Assembly (NCBI GenBank): GCA_947561715.1
Contig: OX387202.1
Coordinates: forward strand, 7,143,001 to 7,207,000
Length of the DNA stretch: 64,000 bases
Source: Ascidia mentula
Lineage: Eukaryota; Chordata; Ascidiacea; Phlebobranchia; Ascidiidae
Reading direction: 5' to 3'
The notes under the pieces were generated by a model. The model had not been told where the DNA came from. It saw only the letters and a list, made by a program, of their open reading frames with translations, and did not search any database. A program made the translations under genes and the position numbers. The first letter of the stretch is position 1; the number at the start of each line of letters is the position of its first letter. This document shows positions 14,119 through 30,000 of the stretch, one piece after another.

Positions 14119-14582
14119 GGCTTCACTCGTCAACAGCAAACTTGGAAAAGGCTGAGTAAGGCCACTTCGCAAAGAAATACATGCGCTGGGTGTCCCGGAT
14201 GTTAAATTGCAATAATTTGATGTAATGTATGAATACATAAAAAAAACTTTTTGCCAATTTATTCTTAACGAAACTTAAACACTTAACTTTTTTTTTTCTT
14301 ATAAAGTGGGTGTTTACAATGGCAACATAAGCCCCGTTTATGTATGGAATGAGTTAAATGCAGATTGCTGAGTCATAAATGTTGTGTGGCGGGCAAAACG
14401 CATTGTGTGAGAGCTGAGAGATCGTTTGCGTTTCATCACGAAATAAGTTCGGAAGTTAAAAAAGTTGTTCAACAAACGTAAAACAATTTAAAAAACTGTA
14501 ACGTGACCGGCTGTCTTGTCAGTTTCCAATAAAATTCGTTTGATTGTCTTGGTTGGGGCAAGTCTTGACTAAATGCAAGAAA
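14119..14582. promoter_or_regulatory. Shared divergent promoter region of RPS27 and NCBP1
   Basis: Only 464 bp separate the start codons of RPS27 (minus, 14118) and NCBP1 (plus, 14583). Both are housekeeping genes, so a bidirectional promoter is likely. No TATA box was assigned with confidence. A polypyrimidine stretch ending CTTGTCAG at about 14513-14521, just before the NCBP1 start, could act as a splice or trans-splice acceptor. Confidence 0.55.
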
Positions 14583-16985
14583 ATGCCGCGACGACCACAT
14601 CAAAAGGATAGCGATAATGATGAAACTTCTGCAAGTTTCACAAAGCGAAGAAAGACCTCAGAAACCACTGAGGAAATTGAAAAACGTCTGGAGTCGTTGA
14701 TTTGTCGAGTAGGAGAGAAAAGTTCATCGTCTTTGGAAAGCAATCTTGAAGGACTTGCTGCTGTCTTGGAGGCAGATTTGCCAAACTTTAAGCCACAAAT
14801 TCTGCAAATTTTATTGTGCTGTTCATACCAGTTGCCTGAAAAATGTTCCATTTACACAACGCTTGTTGGTTTGTTAAATGTTCGCAATTACAACTGTGGC
14901 GGAGAGTTTGTGGAAATGCTTCTGCTGAAGCTAAAAAGGCTCTTATCAATTAATGAGTTCAAAAGTGCACGTTTTTTGATTCAGTTCATTGGTGATTTGC
15001 TCAACTGCAATGTGATTGGCCCATCTTCCATTATGTCTTTGTTAGATGGCTTTGTTGATGTGACAAAACAAGAGGGTATTCCACAAAGTAGAAAGGACTG
15101 GTATGTGTATGTAGTCATGGCAACACTTCCTTGGTGTGGTGCCCTCCTCACTGAAAAAAAGGTTGATGAAATGGACACCTTGTTCACAAAAATACAAAGA
15201 TACATAGGTACCCGACAAAAGCCACATCATGAGTTTTTGCGAGTGTGGGCAAGTGATGAGCCTCATCCACAGGAGGAGCATTTGGATTGTCTGTTTGCAC
15301 AGGTCTGCAAGCTCCGGGAAGACAACTGGGTGGAAGACATCATCCCAAGACCTTACAAGGCATTTGAGCCAGTCCTTGAAAATGCTCTTCAGCACACTTT
15401 TCAAGAATTCATTATTCCGCCACACATAGAAGGCACTTCAACTTACCCTGTGCCAAAAGTGATCTTTTGCATTTTTGACTATACTGACTGCCCAGAAGGT
15501 CCTCTTTTACCTGGCAACCATGCTATTGAGAGGTGGTTGATTGAGGAAAGTATGAGAAACATAATTGATACTAACAAACTTGACAAAAAGGAATGTGCCA
15601 CACGCTTACTAAATCTTCCCGGAAAGGAAAAAATACCATTGAATCACATGATAATTGAGTGTCTTCTGGGAGATATGTTTAGGCTGCCAGTTCCACCACT
15701 AACACAAATATTTTACACATCAATATTTATTGAGTTGTGTAAATTGCAACCTAGTATGATTCCTCAAGTCCTTGCTGTTGCTTGTGACATGCTTTTTGAA
15801 CGATTAGATACTATGAACATCACTTGCATCGACCGTTTTGTCAATTGGTTCTCCCACCATCTGAGCAACTTTCAATTCAGATGGACTTGGGATGAGTGGG
15901 GAGAATGTTTGAATGAAGACCTAGCTGCCCCAAAGCCTAAATTTGTTCGTGAGGTTCTTGAGAAATGCATGCGCCTCTCATATCATGGCCGTGCTTGTGA
16001 GATTGTTCCACTAGATTTTGAAGCTCTTATGCCAAAAAACCCTCAGATATGTTTTAAATATGAAGTTTCTCTTGGTGGCAATGCTACTGAGGAAGATCAC
16101 AAGCTAATCACATTGTCACAGAAGATCATAGCTGCCATTAAAAACAAAAGTCAGGAAGATGAGCTAATTGTAATGCTGGAAGAAATGTTTCCCCAGCAGC
16201 AAGGAGTTGAGCAAGTTTATGATCCAAAACGACTTGAGCTTTTTTTGCAATCACTTTTGTTCATGGCTCAAAAATCATTTAGCCATTCTTTTAGTGCTCT
16301 GTATAAATTTCATAAAGTTCTTAAGTGGTCTGCTAGTGGGGAAGAGGGAAAAGTGGATGTGTTGAGAATTACCAAAGATATTTGGAGGAACCACCCCCAG
16401 ATGCTAATTGTGCTTGTAGATAAAATGCTCCGAATGGAGATTGTGGATTGCTCATCAGTTGCCAAGTGGCTCTTCTCCCCTGACATGGCTTCTGACTTTA
16501 CCCGCATGTATGCTTGGGAAATCATGCACATGACAATTCGAAAGATGAACAAGCATGTGGCAAGGCTAGATGCAAGTCTTGCTGACATGCAGGAACGAGC
16601 AATTGTGGATGAAAAGAAAATGGATGATGATGATGAAACTGATATGAGGAGATCCTATTCTGTTTTTGCCCCCAATGAAGAAGACATTCAGAAAATGAAA
16701 GATCAAGTAGAAACGGCCTGTGCTGAACAAAAGAAGCTTTTTCTTATCATTTTCCAGAGGTTTATAATGATATTATCTGATCACCTTACAAGGTCTGCTA
16801 GCCTGCATAAGAGTTACAACACTACTTGGTACAAAAACACCATCCAAAGGTTGAAGGAAGTCTTTCTACTGCACAAGGACATGGTAAAAAAATACATGTC
16901 GACCATGGAAAACTTACTCTTTACTGTTGACCTGGATCCTCATATTTTAACTGTTTTTAAACAGTTTGCCAGCATTGCTAAATAA
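14583..16985 (+). CDS. NCBP1: Nuclear cap-binding protein subunit 1 (CBP80), intronless
   Basis: Large subunit of the nuclear cap-binding complex; it pairs with NCBP2 on the 7-methylguanosine cap of Pol II transcripts and links capping to splicing, export and decay. The 800-residue protein (human 790) aligns end to end. It has a basic N-terminal nuclear-localisation region (FTKRRKTSE), then the MIF4G-type helical repeats: LESLICRVGEK and LEADLPNFKPQIL near residues 40-75, DRFVNWFSHHLSNFQFRW mid-protein, KFVREVLEKCMRLSYH, and FQRFIMILSDHL plus LDPHILTVFKQF at the end. The reading frame extends 13 codons upstream, but the first ATG is at 14583 and MPRRPHQ fits the family start. One uninterrupted exon is unusual for this gene, which has many introns in vertebrates. 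REXO2 follows on the same strand. Confidence 0.97.
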   Translation: MPRRPHQKDSDNDETSASFTKRRKTSETTEEIEKRLESLICRVGEKSSSSLESNLEGLAAVLEADLPNFKPQILQILLCCSYQLPEKCSIYTTLVGLLNVRNYNCGGEFVEMLLLKLKRLLSINEFKSARFLIQFIGDLLNCNVIGPSSIMSLLDGFVDVTKQEGIPQSRKDWYVYVVMATLPWCGALLTEKKVDEMDTLFTKIQRYIGTRQKPHHEFLRVWASDEPHPQEEHLDCLFAQVCKLREDNWVEDIIPRPYKAFEPVLENALQHTFQEFIIPPHIEGTSTYPVPKVIFCIFDYTDCPEGPLLPGNHAIERWLIEESMRNIIDTNKLDKKECATRLLNLPGKEKIPLNHMIIECLLGDMFRLPVPPLTQIFYTSIFIELCKLQPSMIPQVLAVACDMLFERLDTMNITCIDRFVNWFSHHLSNFQFRWTWDEWGECLNEDLAAPKPKFVREVLEKCMRLSYHGRACEIVPLDFEALMPKNPQICFKYEVSLGGNATEEDHKLITLSQKIIAAIKNKSQEDELIVMLEEMFPQQQGVEQVYDPKRLELFLQSLLFMAQKSFSHSFSALYKFHKVLKWSASGEEGKVDVLRITKDIWRNHPQMLIVLVDKMLRMEIVDCSSVAKWLFSPDMASDFTRMYAWEIMHMTIRKMNKHVARLDASLADMQERAIVDEKKMDDDDETDMRRSYSVFAPNEEDIQKMKDQVETACAEQKKLFLIIFQRFIMILSDHLTRSASLHKSYNTTWYKNTIQRLKEVFLLHKDMVKKYMSTMENLLFTVDLDPHILTVFKQFASIAK

Positions 16986-16988
16986 AAA
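16980..16988 (+). terminator. Poly(A) signal overlapping the NCBP1 stop codon
   Basis: The stop codon TAA lies inside an AATAAA hexamer (AAATAAAAACAC). If this hexamer is used, the NCBP1 3' UTR is extremely short, as is typical of upstream genes in compact operons. Confidence 0.6.
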
Positions 16989-17288
16989 CACTTGTTGTCT
17001 ATGGATTTCCAAATTTATTTGGTATTCAAATATTGTACAAAGTTTATCATTGAAATTGAACTCATTTCGTGTATATTTAGTTTTGTTTGGACTGCATTGC
17101 ATGTATTGCTGTTAGTCACTGAATTGTCATTTCATTTTGCCTTTAGTTCAAATGTCAATAAGTGATTAAATGTTGTTTGACTTTAAATGAAACTTACATT
17201 TGCAGTTGTAGGTTTGCTTATTTCTAGGACAACCTGTGTGATCTGTATCAACAATAAAATTAATTTGTTATACAGCATTTTCTCTGAC

Positions 17289-18877
17289 ATGTTAAAAAGT
17301 TGTATGGTTTTTGTGGGAAGTAGACTCCATTCACAATTCTCCAAAAACTGCCGGATACCTGAGAGAAACGTGAATATTATGACTTGTCTTGATTCCTCAA
17401 CAAACATAGTATGGGTTGATTTAGAGGTAAAGAATTTTACAAGTTGGTTTCTTTCTGCCCTCCATAGGTCCATAAACCATCGATATAGTGCCAAAGAGGG
17501 GAAGGCTGGAAAAGCATCTGATTTAATTTATGATAAATTTTGTAGGAGGTTTATGATATTTTAAAAACAAATCATATTTGTAAAATAAGTAAATGATAGC
17601 ACAGCTAAAAAATGTGTGGAAATGAGGATCTTGTTTCAATTATTTTTCTTATTTTCGGACTTAAATATCACCTTCGATTAGTATCAATCAATAAACAAGA
17701 CACGCTTTTGTTAATTTTGTGGCATAAAACTTTTTACTGTTATTTAGATGACGGGCTTGGACATTGAAAATGATCACATACTTGAAATGGCATGTCTAAT
17801 AACTGATGCAGATTTAAACATAATAGCAGAGGTTGGTAGCAATAGACTGTATGAAAAACTACTTGGAAATGTTGTTAAATAGAGAAGAGGGCATGTGTTT
17901 AACAAACACTTTTATATTTTTTTCCTTGTACGTTGCAATAGAGTCGAGACTTGGTCATTCATCAGTCAAGATCTGTAATGGAAAACATGAATGACTGGTG
18001 TAAAGAGCAACATGGAAAGGTAATTGCCCAATTGGTTGTCAAAATCCTCAAACTTGATAAAATGTACTAATGGTTTCAGACCGGGTTAACTAATGCTGTT
18101 CTGCAAAGCAAGACTTCAATTGGTGATGCAGAAAAGGAAATGCTTGAATTTGTTCAAAAGGTATATGGCCGAGGTCAGCTACCTTCAGAATGCAAAGAGT
18201 CTGTAACAATCTTTATGTGTTGAAGTAACCCATACTTAGAGCAACAAAACCTAAATTGACAGGGACTAATTTAGACTTTCGAATCACAAGAAACAAAATA
18301 ATTGGTATATGCTATACATTTTCAGTAAACTTGCAAAACTTTTTGAAACAGCCTTGGTTTTGATTTTTTCATGTACAAAGTTAGATATATTGGTTGAACA
18401 TTCTCCAGGAAGTACTCTACCACTTTTGATATTTTTCTTCGGTTATTGTTTGTAGTATTGTCCAGTTGCAAACACCAATCCCTTGGCAGGAAACTCAATC
18501 CATGTTGACAAAATGTTTCTTAAAAAGTACATGCCCAGTTTTGTGAACCACCTGCATTACAGAATTATTGATGTTAGCACAATTAAAGAACTAAGCAAGT
18601 AAGCAGAACAGTAGCCCACAAATAATTTTGACATTTTTCATGTAAGATTTGTAAACAGAATAAACTCTGCAAGTTTGGCTAAAATGTTCTTGTATGAGGT
18701 TTAATTGATCAAATGTTATTTAAAGTATTTTTTTCCAGGCGATGGTTTCCACAAGTACTGCCACCATTAAAATGTGGAAATCATAGAGCCATGAGTGATA
18801 TTCATGAAAGTATCAAGGAATTGATGTTTTACCGAAAAACTATTTTTAAATCCCCAGAAACCATCAGCAAAATATAA
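17289..18877 (+). CDS. REXO2: Oligoribonuclease / small fragment nuclease
   Basis: DEDDh 3'-5' exonuclease that removes nanoRNAs in mitochondria and cytosol. The exons, which join in phase, are: up to 17426, then 17748-17831, 17942-18019, 18080-18160, 18456-18598 and 18739-18877. Motifs: Exo [21 protein letters not shown] across the first intron, [14 protein letters not shown] with [12 protein letters not shown] for Exo II, and [14 protein letters not shown] for Exo III with catalytic His and Asp. The start is uncertain. The frame is open from an ATG at 17187; ATGs also lie at 17289 and 17379. The segment after 17289 ([20 protein letters not shown]) is basic and free of acidic residues, so it could be a mitochondrial presequence, while 17379 would give a short cytosolic form. 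The C-terminus (ETISKI) is shorter than in human. It lies about 300 bp after NCBP1. Confidence 0.94.
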
Positions 18878-19340
18878 AAAAAAATTGCAAAGCCTTTAAT
18901 GCGTTATACATTTGTATGAACAAAAAGTCTCAACAGTACAACTTTTTTTAGCAGCATCGCAATTTCGACTTTTATACTCGTATTATTACTCTCCTATCTG
19001 TTTGTAGTGCTACAAATTGGCATATCAAGTTCATGCTACTATCATATTGTCAAATTCACTGTGCAAAGGTATTTAAGGCTCAATATTATGTTGGTTATTA
19101 TTGTATATTTGTCAGGAAACTTGCTTGAACCTTCTAAATTATATTAAAGACCCACTAAGCTGCCTGGTCGTATCACCTCTATTTCACTGGTGCCAGTTGC
19201 AAACCACATTGTGTTTTTACATACTCATTTATTGCTGCAATTTCAGTCCTACTAATGTCAACAAACTGCCGTTACCTGATAAATCTTTTCAATATTCTGT
19301 GCCTCATTTATTTTTGCATACAACCACTAAACTTCAGTAG
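18878..19340. other. REXO2 3' flank, nothing recognised
   Basis: AT-rich non-coding sequence that probably includes the REXO2 3' UTR. No motifs were assigned. Confidence 0.4.
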
Positions 19341-19362
19341 TTTGCTGTATTGTGCGTACCGT

Positions 19363-20083
19363 ATGAAAAAGCAGAAAGTGCATGATCTTCACATAATACT
19401 GAAATTCATTATGCAAATGAAACGGAGGGAAAAGTATGAATTTAAACTGAGGTTATGTAACTGCACCAGTCGGAAACATGCAACTGTTGTTACAAACACT
19501 CAACAGTGGATGTTTGAAAAGAAAAACAAAACACTCCCAACTTATTTATAACAAAAGTGCTGAATTGCCTGAACAGGATTTGCAATCCTGGTGGAATTTG
19601 ATATTTTTTCAAATTTACTACAAAACAACTTGCTCTTCACCTCAAAGATTTGACCAAACCAATTGCCCCTAAAAATGCCAAAAATCAACAAAGCTTGGTC
19701 TGCACAAGCTTACAAAATGACAGTGACAACCTTAGCATTGAACTTCAAGTTCCAAACACAATAAGTTCAACATGAAAGGGTGTGATGAAAAAAATAAAAA
19801 ATCCTCAAAAAGGCCCAGCCATTTAACTATAGGTGATACTAATGAGTTTTGCAACCAAAGCAGATATTGGTCATGCAAATTGCGTTGTAATATCAGTGGC
19901 AGTTTGCAAACAGGAAACATTCAACTTATCAAGCTTTTAAACTGCCACATTTACCAAAAACATACCTTTAATGTGCAAAATTATCTATGTAGGTTTTTAA
20001 GTTATTCCAGGGCAATTTCTTTCGAAGGAAAACTGGCCATAATCAGCAGTGCAATTATGCTACAACATGATGAAAGTGAATAA
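19363..20083 (+). pseudogene. Unrecognised coding-like stretch in several frames
   Basis: Plus-strand open segments with protein-like composition follow one another in different frames: 19363-19551 (KKQKVHDLHIILKF), about 19610-19770 (TTKQLALHLKDLTKPIAP) and 19772-20083, which ends MLQHDESE just before an AATAAA. No family was recognised. It may be a decayed gene, a short multi-exon gene, or chance. The region lies between the 3' ends of REXO2 and RSPRY1. Confidence 0.25.
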
Positions 20084-20211
20084 AAATACAACAGTATGAC
20101 AAAAGAACACAAAAAACTACAGAAGAACAATCTCTCCACCAGGCTTTCTTCTTGTTTCGCAGCCTTGCTTGTATCCACAACCTCTTGTAAACAGTGAGAT
20201 TGTGTATTTGA

Positions 20212-26014
<5,803 letters not shown>

Positions 26015-27083
26015 AACGCTTTTTTGTAACAATTCCCCCGTTATATACCAAATAGGCTATCTACTTTTAGTATAAGTTATCATTTAATAAATTCAAGCTG
26101 AAAATGTCGTCAACAACAAAGTATTAACTGTCTGATGATATTATAGTAAACAGGCAGTACATGAACTTCAAGGAACTTACAGTTGAAGACAAGGAACACA
26201 CAACATGCATCCCATACAATCACTAACCACCTCCGACAAGACTTCAACTTCATTGAACAAAAGGCGAAATGAACCCATTATCATGACGTAAGGGTCGGTA
26301 TCTCGGTAATCAATCAACCATATCTTTCGCATATTGCATTAAATTGTGTTCATTTTATGTCACTTCTTGAAGTAAAAAGGTTCAAGAAATGTAAAAAAAT
26401 GTAAAAACTCCTAATTTGGGATTAAATCTCAATGTCCGAAACTAAATATTCCCCTTCAGCATCAAGTTGGGATTCAAGTTAAATTGAAATAAGCGGTCTT
26501 CTGTTTTTTTTCACTTAGATTAGAATTAGTTCATGGAAAATTGAAGTTTGGATGTTTTACGTCGTTATTAAAGATATTGAAGTTGCAGTTGGTACCATAT
26601 CGACAATAAGTGTGTTTTGTTATGCTTCTTGAATTAAGCTTTGCTAAAACAGTCAGCACTTTTCTCCATAATTTCAAAACAAAATAGACTGCTGCCAACA
26701 CTATAATTTACCTACCCACATTTTTGCATTTAAATGCGTTGAAAAGCCGGTTCAAAAATATGTCTTTAATAAAAGTCAAGTATCAAGAAGGCAATAATTA
26801 CTTTACCCTTCAAGCGGAGCCAGGAAAAAATACCAAATTAGTTGTGACGAAAACTGACACCAATAAATTTTAACAAAATAAAATTGAGAAATGAATAATT
26901 TATAAAGAAAATTTTTCCAAACCTGTGAAAATGCAATAAATATTATAACGAGCAAAATTTTAAAAAATACTAACAAGAAATTTCAAACAATGCACATACA
27001 AAAATCAAACAAAAACAAAGGCAAAGAACTAACTGCATTTGTAAAAGGTAGGTAAAACAATAAAGTGTAGTCAAAATACAAGA
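26015..27083. other. Intergenic between RSPRY1 and COX copy A
   Basis: Contains the presumed RSPRY1 promoter and the 3' flank of COX copy A. No ORF, RNA or repeat was recognised. Confidence 0.5.
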
Positions 27084-30000
27084 TCATAATTCATTTTTTG
27101 TAGGTTTTGGTGCATCTCCTGTGGATTTTGAATCCTGTTTGGCGGACTGTGGCATCGCATCTCTTGCATACTCCTTCCCGCCACCTAGCGATTGAACCTC
27201 TTTGCCGCTTACCGCCTTCATCATTTCGTCAGCCATGTTACTCTCGTTTTGTGGTTTGTCTTTTGTTTCAGACTGATCTTGTTCTTCATCATCAGGTACA
27301 CGAAATGAAACTTTGGGACAGCCTTTAACATTTAAGCAAACCAGCTTCTGCAATGAAAAATAAATAGTTTTAAGACATTTTGGTAATTTCTTGGTTTAGA
27401 CAAACAAAGACATAATTTAACAACTACTACTATCCATTTAGTAGTGAACCCACATACATATTTAATCAATATCCGCATGCTATACCGGACGAGTCGATCG
27501 TTTAGCTGCAAAACATCCACGTTTGTTAAACAATGTTCGTTGCAAATTAGAGGACGTCGCAAAATTAACAATCTGTAATTAAACGAACCTCGCGCTAAAC
27601 AGAAAAATATGCATTTCGGAACCTTTGCTACATTATATAAAGTACTGTAACGCAAGTATGCCTGGCAATTTTACACAAAATTTTGACTTACTTGTAAGCT
27701 TGCTGTTTTGATGATATTGAATCCCCTCTCGCCTCCGAATGTACTTGGTTTCCACCACCCTGGCGACGCGATCGGATTCCCGTACAATCCTGAAGTAAAA
27801 ACGGAAAAAACACGTACATTTTTCCATGAGTTATTTTTTAAATTAAAACAAAGCGTAAATATTCGCACATACGAAGTTACCTTCTCAGTGAATATTAAAT
27901 ATGTTTACTGAAAAGTAAATTATTCCAACAGATAGGAACACCTTATTTGGGTGAAAACAATCATATTGCAATTCTCTTATAAATATGTATGTGTGTTACA
28001 TGCAAACTTCGTTTATTATGAATCGTTTTTTATAAAAGATGTTGTTACCCTTAAGTGAATATGGAGCTCCAGTCTCTGCCATTGTTTCACCAAACATGGC
28101 ATGATTTTTCCTTTTTTGTAAATAAACCCCAACGGCAAATTCTAGAGCATCGATGTCACCGTACATTTCTTCCAATTCCTTTGAAATTTCTTTTTCACCT
28201 GCAAGGAAAGTGATGCCGATAAACCATTGTTTTGTGGTGAGGTTTAGTTGTCAGTTTATTGATTGCATACAAAACGACCACATGAGTTTACAATGCTGCC
28301 GATTCCCTGTTTGTTGCAATGTGCGCGAGCGCTGTTTTGTGCTGTTCAAGGATATATTCGATTTTGTGCGCCAAGCAACAGCACACGTCGCCACACACCG
28401 CTACGATAATGTACGGGAACTTTGTGGAAGATACTGGAATGTCGGGCACAATAATGAATTGCGCAAATAACGATAAAAAAAAGTTGATGTTCAGCAAAGC
28501 GTAAGGGGGCATTTCTTCTTATAACTACTAGTACTTTTTTCATTTGCTGTCAATTCTTCTACGTTTATTTTGACCAGAAATTTGATTCTAATAAACTGGT
28601 TTGTAGCTATAAATATTCAAGTAGCGCAAACACTGCGTGTGCCCAAAGGCGCTCCTATGTAAACGGTCCTATAAGAGTGGAATACGTGGCATTCAATTTA
28701 GTGTGAAACATTTAAAGAGAAACGGCATACTACTGTTTCTATTCTGGTTTCATTTGACCTTCCAACACCAAACACGTCAATAACAGCCGAAAAAAGATTT
28801 GTTCAGACAAACAATTGATCACTAAGGGCGTTTATCCAAAGGTGAATTGTTTCCAGTTCAAAACATTATCGCCCATTTCGCTTGGGTTCGCAAAGTCAAC
28901 ACAAAATACGTCAAGCAAAGAATTTGTTTCAAAACACACCCGGTGTTGCGAACGTCATCCAGACCCGACAAATTTCTAGGCGTCGAAACATTGTCGAAAC
29001 GCAAAGTTATCCCTCTGCACCTGTTCATTATATGATAACGGGACAGTGTGTACACACATTTAGCTATGTACGTATGACAAATGGTTTCCGCAAAACTGAT
29101 TTTAAAACTTATTAATTAGCCTTCAAAACGTTACATAATAATTTAGCATCCAAACAACACCATACGATATCCATTCGAAACACTCGCCCCCAAAAAATAT
29201 ATGACCCTGCCTGTCGCTAAAATCACTTTTTTGCGGCAAAGGCATTCGTGTCGTATTAATGTGTGCAGAGATGTTGTTTATAATGTCACAAAAACTGCGA
29301 CAAGTTTGCAGAATAGAATTTCTTCAAATTTTCTATGTGCTTTATACGCGCATTATTCAGTTTCATCATCATTTATTCAGTCAAATGGGTATTGTGCTAT
29401 TTTTGTCATAAAATATGAACAAGCACGCTTATAGGAACATACCTGTTAACTCTGCAAAACTCTTGACACGTGACATGCCAAACTTGATTCTGTACTGATT
29501 AAACGACTGAATTCGAAGCTTTCTTCCATTTTTAATGTTTTGAATGAGAACTGCAATCGTGTCTCTACCTTGGTTTTTGCCGCCTTGCACCTTAACAACA
29601 ACTTTGCAGTTCAGACAACAGAGACACACATAGCAAATTTTAAAACTTACCAATCCAGCAGTTTGTTTCGCAAAGTTACTCATTAAAGTTTCCATCCCTT
29701 TTTCAACAAACACGGAGTGATTATAGAATAAACTTCTGACACCAATATCCTCGCCATCAATACGAAAGTAGTCAGGTACCAGCGAATGCCATTTGTAGAG
29801 TAAGTGAAACTCGGTGTGTACTTGGTTGTGATAGGAAAATACCATGCCGTGAAGAAGGTCAGGTTCAAAGAGAAGTTTGAAGTTAAAACCGCTCATGTGC
29901 TGTACATATTCTTCGACTACGATTTTAATGGTTTCGCCTGCATGGAGTTGGTAACATAGATGGGTGTTATTTTATGCTGTTACGTCTATTACGTTTCTAC

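Noticed and set aside
14544-14582. Upstream start of NCBP1 (13 extra codons)
   Set aside because: It begins with TTG; the first ATG at 14583 gives the family-like N-terminus.
15042-15425. 127-codon minus-strand ORF
   Set aside because: Antisense shadow of NCBP1 coding sequence.
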